Numbered from the stretch's first letter, positions 8,216 to 15,850 are shown. The stretch is 23,108 nucleotides of DNA from JACZQZ01 sp046756945 (GCA_046756945.1 JBHHXI010000034.1:1-23108); one strand, 5' to 3'. The notes: generated by a model not told the origin, from the sequence alone. Numbers and translations are program-made.

Positions 8216-9223
8216 ATGACTCCCCAAGGCTCCACCGACACCAATGCCACCGGATTCCCGCTCGGCGCCCCGGACATCGTGATCTCCGTCCGTCAGACCT
8301 TCGGCATCGACAGCGACATGGAGGTGCCGGGCTTCAGCGAGGGCGAGGAACACGTCCCCGACCTCGACGACGCCTACCGTTTCGACCGCGACACCACGCT
8401 GGCCATCCTTGCCGGCTTCGCCCATAACCGGCGGGTCATCATCCAGGGCTATCACGGCTCCGGAAAGTCCACCCACATCGAGCAGGTGGCGGCCCGCCTC
8501 AACTGGCCCTGCATCCGGGTCAACCTGGACAGCCACATCAGCCGCATCGACCTGGTCGGCAAGGACGCCATTGTCCTGCGCGACGGCAAGCAGGTCACCG
8601 AATTCCGCGAGGGCATGCTGCCCTGGGCCCTGCAGCACCCCGCCGCCCTGGTCTTCGACGAGTACGACGCCGGGCGCCCCGACGTGATGTTCGTCATCCA
8701 GCGCGTCCTCGAGGCCGACGGCAGGCTGACGCTGCTCGACCAGAACCGGGTGATGACCCCGCATCCCTACTTCCGCCTGTTCGCCACCACCAACACGGTC
8801 GGCCTGGGGGACACGACGGGGCTCTATCACGGCACCCAGCAGATCAACCAGGGGCAGATGGACCGCTGGAACATCGTGGCGACGCTGAACTACCTGCCCC
8901 ACGACGAAGAGTTCGAAATCGTCCTCGCCAAGGTGCCGTCCTATACCACCAAGAAGGGCCGCGAGACGGTGAACGCCATGGTGGAGTTGGCGAACCTGAC
9001 GCGCAGCGGCTTCATCAACGGCGACATTTCCACCGTGATGTCGCCGCGCACCATCATCACCTGGGCCGAGAACGCCGACATCTTCGGCGATCTGGCCTTT
9101 GCCTTCCGCGTCACCTTCGTCAACAAGTGCGACGAGGTGGAGCGCCCCGTGGTCGCCGAGTACTACCAGCGGTGCTTCGGCGAGGAACTGCCCGAATCGG
9201 TGGTCCAGACGGCGGAGTTGTGA
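8216..9223 (+). CDS. cobS: Cobaltochelatase subunit CobS (AAA+ ATPase)
   Basis: This is the AAA+ subunit of aerobic, ATP-dependent cobaltochelatase, which with CobT drives cobalt insertion into hydrogenobyrinic acid a,c-diamide by CobN. It is 335 aa. Walker A GYHGSGKST is at about residues 78-86, Walker B region AALVFDEYDAG near 144-154, and the sensor-type FRLFATTNTVG follows. The C-terminal stretch includes MSPRTIITWAENADIF, typical of CobS. The start is ambiguous. ATG 8216 has GGAA at 8203-8206 and is preferred. GTG 8213 is directly in front of it, and an ATG at 8211 runs immediately into TGA. The length is normal for the family. The stop lies beside the cobT start region. Confidence 0.93.
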   Translation: MTPQGSTDTNATGFPLGAPDIVISVRQTFGIDSDMEVPGFSEGEEHVPDLDDAYRFDRDTTLAILAGFAHNRRVIIQGYHGSGKSTHIEQVAARLNWPCIRVNLDSHISRIDLVGKDAIVLRDGKQVTEFREGMLPWALQHPAALVFDEYDAGRPDVMFVIQRVLEADGRLTLLDQNRVMTPHPYFRLFATTNTVGLGDTTGLYHGTQQINQGQMDRWNIVATLNYLPHDEEFEIVLAKVPSYTTKKGRETVNAMVELANLTRSGFINGDISTVMSPRTIITWAENADIFGDLAFAFRVTFVNKCDEVERPVVAEYYQRCFGEELPESVVQTAEL

Positions 9224-9243
9224 GCGGAGCGGGGTGGGGCGCC

Positions 9244-11085
9244 GTGAGCCAGGCCGAAGACATCGTTGAACTGGTCAAGCGGGTCACCGCGGCGGCGCTG
9301 AAGGCGGTGGCCGCGCAGGGCGAGGTAAGCGTCACCTTCACGTCCCACGGCGCCCAGGGTGCCGTGCAGGTGGCCGAAAAAACCGCCCGCCTGCCGGCGC
9401 CGCCGCGGCGCCTGCCCGCCGGCGGGATGACGCGGCTGCGGGGCAGCGCCGACGCCCTGGCCCTGCGCCTGCGCTACCATGACGAAGGGCTGCACCGGCG
9501 AACCATGCCCCCGGGCCGCGAGGCCGGCGAAGTCTTCGACGCCGTCGAACAGGTGCGTGTCGAGGCCCTGGGCGGCCGTCGCCTGGCCGGTGTCGCCGAC
9601 AACCTGGCGGCGGTCCTGGAAGAGCGTTGCCAGGGCTATGCCGAGGTCGACGAGCGCGATGCCTCCCACCTGGGCGAAGCCATCGGCCTCCTGGTGCGCG
9701 AGAAACTTACCGGGCGGGCGCCCCCCGCCGCCGCCGCCCACATGGTGGCCCGGTGGCGCCCGTGGCTGGACCAGCGGGTCGGCGCCCAGCTTCGCCAACT
9801 GGGCACGTGCGTGCACGACCAGAACGCCTTCGCGACGGCGGTGGCGGAAATGATCCGGGTTCTCGGCCTGATCGACGAGGACGCGCGCCGGGACCGCGAC
9901 GAGGAACAAGGCGACGACGACGAATCGCGCGACACCGACCCCCAGTCCCGGGGCGCCGAGATGATGGCCCCGGAATCCGTGCCCGGCGAACGGGCCGACG
10001 CGACCGACGACGACGCCCCGGCCGTCGTCGCCGAAGACCAGCTCACCGAAGGCGACGAGGACCCGGCGGGCCCGACGCGCTGGCGTCCCCGCTGGCCGCA
10101 CAACGCGGAGCCCGGGGAACCGGCCTACCACGCGTATTGCACCGCGTTCGACGAAATCGTCGAGGCCGACTCGCTCTGCGGCGCCGACGAACTGGCCCGC
10201 CTGCGCGCCCAACTGGATCAGCAGCTTTCCCAACTGCAGGGCGTCGTGGCGCGGCTCGCCAACCGCCTGCAGCGCCACCTTCTGGCCAAGCAGACCCGCT
10301 CGTGGGAATTCGACCTGGAGGAAGGCGTGCTCGACGCCGGGCGCTTGGCCCGGGTCGTCGTCGACCCGGTCCATCCCCTGTCCTTCAAGATGGAGAAGGA
10401 GACCGACTTCCGCGACACCGTGGTCGTCCTGCTGATCGACAACTCCGGCTCCATGCGCGGCCGGCCCATCACGGTGGCCGCCATCAGCGCCGATATCCTG
10501 GCCCGCACGTTGGAGCGGTGCGGCGTGAAGGTGGAGATCCTGGGCTTCACCACCCGCGCCTGGAAGGGCGGCCAGTCGCGCGAGAAATGGGTCGCCGACG
10601 GCAAGCCGGGGACCCCCGGCCGCCTGAACGACCTGCGCCACATCATCTACAAGAGCGCCGACATGCCCTGGCGGCGGGGGCGCAGGAACCTGGGATTGAT
10701 GCTGCGCGAGGGGCTGCTCAAGGAGAACATCGACGGCGAGGCCCTGTTGTGGGCCCACAGCCGGCTGCTGGCCAGGCCCGAGCAGCGCCGCATCCTGATG
10801 GTGATCTCCGACGGCGCGCCGGTCGATGACGCCACCCTTTCGGCCAATCCCGGCAACTACCTGGAGCAGCACCTGCACGCGGTCATCGGCTGGATCGAGG
10901 CGCGCTCGCCGGTGGAGCTGACCGCCATCGGCATCGGCCACGACGTCACCCGCTATTACAGCCGCGCGGTGACCATCGTCGACGCCGACGATCTCGGCGG
11001 CACCATGATGCAGAACATGAGCGACCTGTTCGACGAGGAGCCCAGACAGCCGGCACGCCGGCGCCGCCAGGCGACGATGCATTAG
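9244..11085 (+). CDS. cobT: Cobaltochelatase subunit CobT (VWA domain)
   Basis: CobT is the VWA/MIDAS partner of CobS in the chaperone ring that acts on CobN. The protein is 613 aa when started at GTG 9244, which gives SQAEDIVELVKRVTAAAL and aligns with the usual CobT N-terminus. An in-frame GTG at 9220, overlapping the cobS stop as GTGA, would add eight residues. The frame is open back to 9127, inside cobS, but that is shadow. The N-terminal helical domain is followed by a very acidic linker (about residues 218-280). The C-terminal VWA domain has the MIDAS motif DNSGSM near residue 400 and LMVISDGAPVDD further on. The operon is J-domain protein, cobS, cobT. CobN is not in this window. Confidence 0.93.
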   Translation: MSQAEDIVELVKRVTAAALKAVAAQGEVSVTFTSHGAQGAVQVAEKTARLPAPPRRLPAGGMTRLRGSADALALRLRYHDEGLHRRTMPPGREAGEVFDAVEQVRVEALGGRRLAGVADNLAAVLEERCQGYAEVDERDASHLGEAIGLLVREKLTGRAPPAAAAHMVARWRPWLDQRVGAQLRQLGTCVHDQNAFATAVAEMIRVLGLIDEDARRDRDEEQGDDDESRDTDPQSRGAEMMAPESVPGERADATDDDAPAVVAEDQLTEGDEDPAGPTRWRPRWPHNAEPGEPAYHAYCTAFDEIVEADSLCGADELARLRAQLDQQLSQLQGVVARLANRLQRHLLAKQTRSWEFDLEEGVLDAGRLARVVVDPVHPLSFKMEKETDFRDTVVVLLIDNSGSMRGRPITVAAISADILARTLERCGVKVEILGFTTRAWKGGQSREKWVADGKPGTPGRLNDLRHIIYKSADMPWRRGRRNLGLMLREGLLKENIDGEALLWAHSRLLARPEQRRILMVISDGAPVDDATLSANPGNYLEQHLHAVIGWIEARSPVELTAIGIGHDVTRYYSRAVTIVDADDLGGTMMQNMSDLFDEEPRQPARRRRQATMH

Positions 11086-11138
11086 GATTTGCGCCGGAGC
11101 GCGAAACCGTTAACCTTTGATGCCAGCACAACGCAACA

Positions 11139-11375
11139 GTGTTACGATGGAAAGGTTACCGGTTTTACTTTTACAGTCATGAACCGAATGAACCACCCCA
11201 TGTTCACGTGGACCATGGGTCATCGTCCGCGAAATTCTGGCTTCAACCCGTGGGTCTGGCCCGGAATTTCGGATTCAGTCCGCAGGAGCTTCGGACTCTG
11301 CACGGCGTAGTGGCCGAACATCAAGGTTCCTTTTTGGAGGCCTGGAATGGGCATTTTGGCGATCGGCGCCGATGA
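11139..11375 (+). CDS. DUF4160 domain protein (toxin-like partner)
   Basis: A 78-residue protein with the DUF4160 signature GYRFYFYSHEPNEPPHVHV (residues 6-24), then SSSAKFWLQPVGLARNFGFS and the Glu/His/Trp-rich end EHQGSFLEAWNGHFG. The frame begins at a GTG (11139) with no visible ribosome site. Relatives usually begin Met-Pro-Thr-Val-Leu-Arg. Here an ATG-CCA-GCA at 11120-11128 lies upstream, but 10 bases out of register with GTG-TTA-CGA, so the gene start may have suffered a small insertion. The base composition is visibly lower in GC than its neighbours, suggesting transfer. It overlaps the DUF2442 gene by 29 bases. DUF4160/DUF2442 pairs recur and are treated as toxin-antitoxin-like by prediction; the activity is unproven. 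Confidence 0.8.
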   Translation: MLRWKGYRFYFYSHEPNEPPHVHVDHGSSSAKFWLQPVGLARNFGFSPQELRTLHGVVAEHQGSFLEAWNGHFGDRRR

Positions 11376-11613
11376 ACGCGTAAAGAAGGTCACAATCGGC
11401 ACGGACACACTGAGTGTCCAGTTGATGGATGGGCGCACGATCGCCGTACCCCTTGCGTGGTACCCTCGTCTCGCCAATGCCGACCCCGACCAACTTGCTC
11501 GCTGGGAAATTGCCGGCGCCGGATACGGCATCCATTGGCCGGACCTGGACGAAGACCTTAGTACCGAGGGATTGCTGCGCGGTGCCCCGGCGCCCCCCAC
11601 TTCGGGTCGGTAG
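11347..11613 (+). CDS. DUF2442 domain protein
   Basis: An 88-residue protein of the DUF2442 family. The diagnostic core is VPLAWYPRLANADPDQLARW (about residues 34-53), followed by GAGYGIHWPDLDEDLSTEGLLRGAPAP. ATG 11347 has a good GGAGG at 11336-11340, which lies inside the preceding DUF4160 gene. The two genes overlap by 29 bases and should be translationally linked. The core strongly resembles a small beta-rich fold with an acidic loop (DLDEDL). No DNA-binding helix-turn-helix is apparent, so calling it an antitoxin rests on gene pairing only. The gap downstream (11614-11716) shows no clear terminator or promoter. Confidence 0.85.
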   Translation: MGILAIGADERVKKVTIGTDTLSVQLMDGRTIAVPLAWYPRLANADPDQLARWEIAGAGYGIHWPDLDEDLSTEGLLRGAPAPPTSGR

Positions 11614-11716
11614 GGCTCCGGCGTTACCGGCGGTGCGCGCCCCGGCCCTGCGTTGACGGCCGCGCCGTCGCCGGGATCACTGGAACCGCGGCCCCTTAGT
11701 CTGTAATACCGTACCG

Positions 11717-12703
11717 ATGAAAAATTCGTCCGCGATCGGCCTGCTGATCGGCCTCGCCGCCCTCGTTCTGTTGGTCGCCTGGCAGGGCCTGGCGACGGTG
11801 ATCGGGCTGTTGGGCGACGCCGGCTGGAGCCTCCTTCTGGTCTGTCTGTTCGCGCCGCCCCAACAACTGCTGGGGTCCGAGGCGTGGCGCCGGCTGTTCC
11901 CGGCCGGCCGCCGGCCCGGCGCGGCGCGGACCCTGTTCGCCTCGTGGATGGGGGCGGCGGTCAATACGCTGCTGCCCGTGGCGACCATCGGCGGCGAGGT
12001 GGTGAAGGCGCGGGTCTTGACCCTGTGGTCCGTTCCCGGCATCGACACGGCGTCCACGGCGGTGGTCGACAAGACCGTGCAGGCCATCGTCGTTCTCGTC
12101 TGGTCCGTCACCGGCATCGCCATCCTGGCCGCGGTCGCCCCCGACGGAAGGGTGGTGACCGGCGCCATCATCGGCGCCGTGTTGCTGGCCCTCGGCATCG
12201 GCGGGTTCGTCGCGGTTCAGGTGGGCGCCAGCCTCCCCTTTTTCGCCCGCGCCGCGGCGCGGGTGGCGGGGACCGACAAGTGGGACAAGCTGGTCCGCGG
12301 CGCGGCCGACCTGAACGCGGCGATCCGGGCCATCTACCGCCGGCCCGGCGCCGTCGTCCTCGGCTGCGCGCTGCGCCTGACCTCGCGCCTGGTGCTGGTC
12401 GGCGAGGTGCTGCTGGCCGCCCATCTGATGGGCCATCCCATCGGCCTTGCCGAGGCGGTGCTGATCAAAGGCCTGGTCGACGGCCTGCGCGGCGTCTCCT
12501 TCGCCGTGCCGGCCGGACTCGGCGTTCAGGAGGGCGGCTACATCGGCGTCGGCATCCTGCTCGGCCTGCCGGCCGAATTGATGCTGGCGATTTCACTGGC
12601 CACCCGGGTGCGGGAGATCGTCCCCGACATCCCGTTCCTCATCGCCTGGCAACACACCGAGGGCCGGGCATGGTGGCGCCGCCGCGCCCGTCCGGCCCCC
12701 TGA
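11717..12703 (+). CDS. HpnL-like/UPF0104 membrane protein (lysylphosphatidylglycerol synthase TM-type)
   Basis: A 328-residue polytopic inner-membrane protein related to the flippase-like transmembrane part of lysylphosphatidylglycerol synthases and to the hopanoid-associated HpnL family. Family-like elements are SWMGAAVNTLLPVATIGGEV near residues 76-95, VVKARVL, TAVVDKTVQAIVVLVWSVTG, and the late motif FAVPAGLGVQEGGYIGVGIL (about 261-280). Around eight hydrophobic spans are visible and the C-terminus is short and Arg-rich. No catalytic (aminoacyl-transferase) domain is attached. HpnL proteins are linked to transport of hopanoids or hopanoid lipids, but no other hpn gene lies here, so the substrate is open. 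ATG 11717 lacks a clear ribosome site. Confidence 0.85.
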   Translation: MKNSSAIGLLIGLAALVLLVAWQGLATVIGLLGDAGWSLLLVCLFAPPQQLLGSEAWRRLFPAGRRPGAARTLFASWMGAAVNTLLPVATIGGEVVKARVLTLWSVPGIDTASTAVVDKTVQAIVVLVWSVTGIAILAAVAPDGRVVTGAIIGAVLLALGIGGFVAVQVGASLPFFARAAARVAGTDKWDKLVRGAADLNAAIRAIYRRPGAVVLGCALRLTSRLVLVGEVLLAAHLMGHPIGLAEAVLIKGLVDGLRGVSFAVPAGLGVQEGGYIGVGILLGLPAELMLAISLATRVREIVPDIPFLIAWQHTEGRAWWRRRARPAP

Positions 12704-12818
12704 CCGGCTACCCCGCGGGCAAGGGAGGGCCCGCGCCGTCGCGCCTCCCGGCTCCCACCGAACGTCAATACCCCCAGGGCGTTTTGACATGCCCTATCGG
12801 CCCGCACTACAAGGGACC

Positions 12819-13790
12819 ATGAATCCCCTGCGCCTTCCCGCCTCCGCCCTGGCGCTCGCGTTGCTGTTCGCCGCCGCCCACGGGCCGGCATACGCCCAGT
12901 CCGTTCAGGTCGATGCCCGTGCCGTCGCCCTGAACGAGGAGGTTCCGGAACAGGCGACCGTCGGCGCGCTGCGCTATCGGGGCGGGCTGGCGCTGACATC
13001 ACCCGATTCCCGCTTCGGCGGCCTGTCGGCCCTCGCCGTCAGCATCGACCGCGGGCACATGCTGGCCATGTCCGACCGGGGCTTCCGCTTCAGCGCCCGG
13101 CTGGTCTACGACGAAAGGGGCGACCTGGCCGGGGTGCGCGGCGCAGAGATCGCCACCATCAGCGGCCTCGACGGCCGGGCCCTGAGCGGCGTGACGGACG
13201 CGGACGCCGAATCCCTGGCCCCCGGCGCCGAGGGGGAGATCATCGTCGCCTTCGAGCGTCGGCACCGGTTGTGGCGCTATTTTCCCGGCGTCGCGGAGCC
13301 GGAGCCCCTGCCGCCGCCCGTCGAGCTGGAGAAGGCGCCCAGAAACGGCGGCATCGAGGCCCTGACCATGCTCGACGACGGCAGCCTGCTGGCGCTGACC
13401 GAGAAGTACGCCGCCGGGGACGCCACGGTCGGCTGGATCAGCGACGAAGGGGGATGGTCGGTGCTCACCTACGCCACCCGGGGCGGCTTCTGGCCGACCG
13501 GCGCGGCGACCCTTCCCGGCGGCGACGTGGTCGTCGTGGAACGCCGGTTCACCCTGCGCGCCGGCGTCGCCGTCCGCCTGATGCGCATCGACAGCGCCAC
13601 CATCCGCCCCGGCGCCCGGCTCGAGGGCCGGGTGCTGGCGGAGATCAGGCCGCCGCTTACCGTCGACAACTTCGAAGGGGTGGCCGCGCGCCGGGGCCCC
13701 GGCGGCAAGACCCTGATCTACGTCGTTTCCGACGACAACTACAACCCGCTCCAGCAGACGCTGCTGATGATGTTCGAGCTGACGGAGTAA
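12819..13790 (+). CDS. Secreted esterase-like/phytase-like beta-propeller protein
   Basis: An exported protein of the 'esterase-like activity of phytase' family (PF13449), about 323 aa. The start at ATG 12819 gives MNPLRLPASALALALLFAAA, a standard signal peptide cleaved after AYA. An earlier in-frame ATG at 12789 would add ten residues encoded by non-typical codons (CTA, CAA), though it has AGGG at good spacing. Mature-part markers are FGGLSALAVSIDRGHMLAMSDRG, then GVTDADAESLA, ALTEKYA and the C-terminal VDNFEGVAARRGPGGKTLIYVVSDDNYN. Members are predicted six-bladed propellers in the periplasm. The true substrate is not established, and phytase activity should not be assumed. It converges on the gene at 13827. 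Confidence 0.87.
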   Translation: MNPLRLPASALALALLFAAAHGPAYAQSVQVDARAVALNEEVPEQATVGALRYRGGLALTSPDSRFGGLSALAVSIDRGHMLAMSDRGFRFSARLVYDERGDLAGVRGAEIATISGLDGRALSGVTDADAESLAPGAEGEIIVAFERRHRLWRYFPGVAEPEPLPPPVELEKAPRNGGIEALTMLDDGSLLALTEKYAAGDATVGWISDEGGWSVLTYATRGGFWPTGAATLPGGDVVVVERRFTLRAGVAVRLMRIDSATIRPGARLEGRVLAEIRPPLTVDNFEGVAARRGPGGKTLIYVVSDDNYNPLQQTLLMMFELTE

Positions 13791-13826
13791 GGCCGCGCAC
13801 CCGGGACCTTGGCCGGCGGCCGCCGA

Positions 13827-14351
13827 TCAGCCGCCGTCCGGCGGGCGCCAGGCGCGCATGCGGGGAAACCAGCGGGGCACGTTGGCCTTGTACTGGCGGT
13901 AGGCGTCGCCGAAGCGTTTCTCCAGGCCGGGCTCCTCGCTGAGCGGCATGTAGATCATGTTGGCAACGGCGAAGACCGCCAGCCACAGCCCCACCGGCAG
14001 GGACCGGAGGATCAGGGATTCCGCCAGGAGCGCCAGCATAACGCCTGAGATCATGGGGTTCCGGACATGGCGGTAGGGGCCGCGCACGACCAGCCTTTGC
14101 GGCGGCGCCCAGGGGGCCGGCGTGCCGTTCCCGCGGGTCAGGAATTCCCGCATTGTCCAGGCCATGAGGATAAACCCCTTGGCGGCGGCGGCAACGCCCA
14201 CCCAGAACACCACCTGCGACGGCCCCGCAATTTGGGCGGCGAACGGCGTCTCCCGCGTCAACCAGACGATCAGCGCCGGGATGAAGACCAGCGCGTTGCC
14301 GGGCAGCACGATGAGCGCCGTAATCATGCTTTTTTTCATGGAGTAAACCAT
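13827..14351 (-). CDS. Isoprenylcysteine carboxyl methyltransferase (ICMT)-family membrane protein
   Basis: A membrane methyltransferase-like protein of about 174 aa with four to five hydrophobic spans. The SAM-binding C-terminal signature is present: PYRHVRNPMISGVMLALLAE (His-x-x-Asn-Pro-Met in place of the common RHPMY), followed by the EEPGLEKRFGDAYRQYKANV element that closes the cofactor pocket, and PRWFPR. Bacterial members methylate phospholipids, thiols or unknown small substrates; the substrate here is unknown. The frame is open to 14411, but the Cys/Trp/Pro-rich extension looks non-coding. ATG 14351 (MVYSMKKSMITA) is preferred over ATG 14339. No good ribosome site is seen for either. 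It converges with the esterase-like gene across a 36-base gap. Confidence 0.82.
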   Translation of the reverse strand: MVYSMKKSMITALIVLPGNALVFIPALIVWLTRETPFAAQIAGPSQVVFWVGVAAAAKGFILMAWTMREFLTRGNGTPAPWAPPQRLVVRGPYRHVRNPMISGVMLALLAESLILRSLPVGLWLAVFAVANMIYMPLSEEPGLEKRFGDAYRQYKANVPRWFPRMRAWRPPDGG

Positions 14352-14410
14352 TTCGGGGTTGTGGCACGGCCACCATACACCCGGGACCGCCGCCGTGGAA
14401 CACCGGCGCA

Positions 14411-14439
14411 AAACGAAAAAGGCCCGCGCATCGCGGGCC
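14411..14439 (-). terminator. Intrinsic terminator of rpmB
   Basis: Read on the minus strand, an 8-bp perfect GC stem (14439-14432 with 14428-14421, loop 14431-14429) is followed at once by TTTTTCGTTT (14420-14411). This is a canonical rho-independent terminator 28 bases past the rpmB stop. It also lies just upstream of the ICMT-family gene on the same strand, so it insulates that gene from rpmB transcription. Confidence 0.88.
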
Positions 14440-14466
14440 CGTGCGGCGTGTCCGGGTGCGCCGGCG

Positions 14467-14760
14467 TCAGGCCGGCGTTTGGGCCAGGGCCTTGCGCACG
14501 CGCCGCTTGAGCCGGCGCGCTTCTTCCGACAGCTTGGAATCCCGTGTGTTCAACAGGAAGGCGTCCAGGCCGCCCTTGTGCTCGATGGTGCGGAGCGCGT
14601 GGACTGAGAGGCGCATGCGGAACGTCTGGCCCAGGGCGTCGCTCAACACCGAGGCCGGCTGCAGGTTGGGCAGGAACCGGCGCCGCGTCTTGTTGTGGGC
14701 GTGGCTCACGTTGTTGCCGCTCTGAACACCCTTGCCGGTGAGGGCGCACCGTCTGGCCAT
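14467..14760 (-). CDS. rpmB: 50S ribosomal protein L28
   Basis: A basic large-subunit ribosomal protein of 97 aa, the usual alphaproteobacterial length. The N-terminus MARRCALTGKGVQSGNNVSH and the block HNKTRRRFLPNLQ are diagnostic of L28. The C-terminal half continues FRMRLSVHALRTIEHKGGLD and ends in an Arg/Lys-rich helix. The start at ATG 14760 has AGAGGA nine bases upstream; the frame extends eight codons further, but that is 5' leader. Only the first of the Cys positions of zinc-binding L28 variants appears (Cys5), so this looks like a zinc-independent form. It is a self-contained unit: promoter at 14820-14848 and terminator at 14411-14439. Confidence 0.97.
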   Translation of the reverse strand: MARRCALTGKGVQSGNNVSHAHNKTRRRFLPNLQPASVLSDALGQTFRMRLSVHALRTIEHKGGLDAFLLNTRDSKLSEEARRLKRRVRKALAQTPA

Positions 14761-14819
14761 GGTTATCGATCCTCTGCGCACCAATCCGGGGCCGCCGTCC
14801 GTGGCCCCGGGAACGGCGG

Positions 14820-14848
14820 TTTTTAGGCGCGCCGGCGCTCCCCGTCAA
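14820..14848 (-). promoter_or_regulatory. Sigma-70 promoter of rpmB
   Basis: On the minus strand TTGACG (14848-14843) is separated by exactly 17 bases from TAAAAA (14825-14820). The -35 matches consensus in five of six positions and the -10 is AT-only in an otherwise GC-rich tract. It lies about 60 bases upstream of the rpmB ATG and points at it. The remaining intergenic sequence up to 14998 shows no second clear promoter for the SRPBCC gene. Confidence 0.65.
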
Positions 14849-14998
14849 GGGCAAAGGGCGCTAATGCGCGGCGCGGGACCGGCGGCCGGCCCCTTCCGTC
14901 CCATGACCGTTGCCTGGCGGCGGCCAAGGGACTAGCCTTCCCCGGCCGACGCGGCAACTGGAAGGCGGCGGCAAGCCCTTGAACACGGGAGGTACACC

Positions 14999-15412
14999 AT
15001 GGCGAAAGTTTCCCTGAACACCCGGCTCGGCGTTTCCGCCGACAAGGCCTGGGAGCTGATCGGCGGCTTCAACGCGCTGCCCGACTGGCACCCGGCGGTG
15101 GAGAAAAGCGAACTGGAGAAGGAAGGCCAGGAGCGCGTCCTCACCCTCGCCGGCGGCGCCACGATCGTCGAACGGCTGGAGCAGAGCGACGACGCCGGGC
15201 GCGTCTATTCCTATTCCATCCTCAACAGCCCCCTGCCCGTCGCCAACTACAAGGCCACCATCCGCGTCAAGGACGCCGAAGGCGGCGCCTGCGATGTCGA
15301 ATGGTCGAGCGAGTTCGACCCCGCCGGCGCCCCCGAAGCGGACGCGGTGAAGGTCATCGAAGGCATCTTCCAGGCCGGCCTGGACAACCTGAACAAGATG
15401 TTCAGCCGCTGA
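14999..15412 (+). CDS. SRPBCC (polyketide cyclase/START-like) family protein
   Basis: A 137-residue soluble protein of the SRPBCC helix-grip superfamily (Polyketide_cyc2 type). The N-terminal VSADKAWELIGGFNALPDWHP (about residues 11-31) is the typical opening strand-helix with the ALPxWHP motif. The beta-sheet segment YSYSILNSPLPVANYKATI and the C-terminal helix EGIFQAGLDNLNKMF complete the fold. These proteins bind hydrophobic ligands in a deep cavity; no catalytic residues can be assigned. ATG 14999 is preceded by GGGAGG at 14987-14992 with six-base spacing. It is divergent from rpmB and convergent with the Doc toxin gene, so it is probably monocistronic. Confidence 0.9.
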   Translation: MAKVSLNTRLGVSADKAWELIGGFNALPDWHPAVEKSELEKEGQERVLTLAGGATIVERLEQSDDAGRVYSYSILNSPLPVANYKATIRVKDAEGGACDVEWSSEFDPAGAPEADAVKVIEGIFQAGLDNLNKMFSR

Positions 15413-15442
15413 GGGTCGCGGCGCCGTTTCCGTCCATTCGCC

Positions 15443-15850
15443 TCACGCGGCTTCGGCGTTGGCCGCGATCCACCGGGCGAGGCCGGCCTCCTCGACCTCG
15501 CCCGCGGCCAGGCCCAGGATGATCTCGGCTTCGTCCTCCTGCGCGGGCCGGAAACGATATCCATTGAGGGCCAGAAACGCCTGTAGACACAGCAATCCGG
15601 TCCGCTTGTTGCCGTCGACGAAGGGATGGTTGCGGACGATTCCCGCACAATAGGTGGCGGCCAGCCGGAAAATGCCGGCGTCGCCTTCACCGGCGTCTCC
15701 TTCATAGGCATACCGGTCACGGGCTTTGGCGAGGGCGCTGTCCAGCAGACCGGGGTCGCGGAGGCCTTGCGCGCCGCCGAACACGGCCAACTGTTCGTCG
15801 TGAATGGCCAGCACCATTTGCATGGTGAGCCACTTCGGCTCGGCGGTCAC
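15443..15850 (-). CDS. doc: Doc-type toxin (Fic/DOC family)
   Basis: A 135-residue protein of the death-on-curing branch of the Fic fold. The active-site motif HPFVDGNKRTG is at residues 75-85. The Lys at position 82, where AMPylating Fic enzymes have Gly, is the Doc hallmark. Characterised Doc kinases phosphorylate EF-Tu and stop translation. The N-terminal VLAIHDEQLAVFGGAQGLRD (about 13-32) is the family's opening helix. The GTG start (15850-15848) overlaps the antitoxin stop as GTGA, so synthesis should be coupled to, and follow, the antitoxin. The length is normal and no residue is missing, so the toxin looks intact. Toxicity itself is not shown here. Confidence 0.9.
   Translation of the reverse strand: MTAEPKWLTMQMVLAIHDEQLAVFGGAQGLRDPGLLDSALAKARDRYAYEGDAGEGDAGIFRLAATYCAGIVRNHPFVDGNKRTGLLCLQAFLALNGYRFRPAQEDEAEIILGLAAGEVEEAGLARWIAANAEAA

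Noticed and set aside
8211..8216. ATG-TGA minimal upstream frame before cobS
   Set aside because: A start-stop in front of the real ATG is attractive as a control element, but with three overlapping start possibilities it is most simply sequence chance.
9163..11082. A 639-codon open frame on the minus strand
   Set aside because: It is the antisense shadow of cobT, whose acidic linker and MIDAS motif are clearly real.
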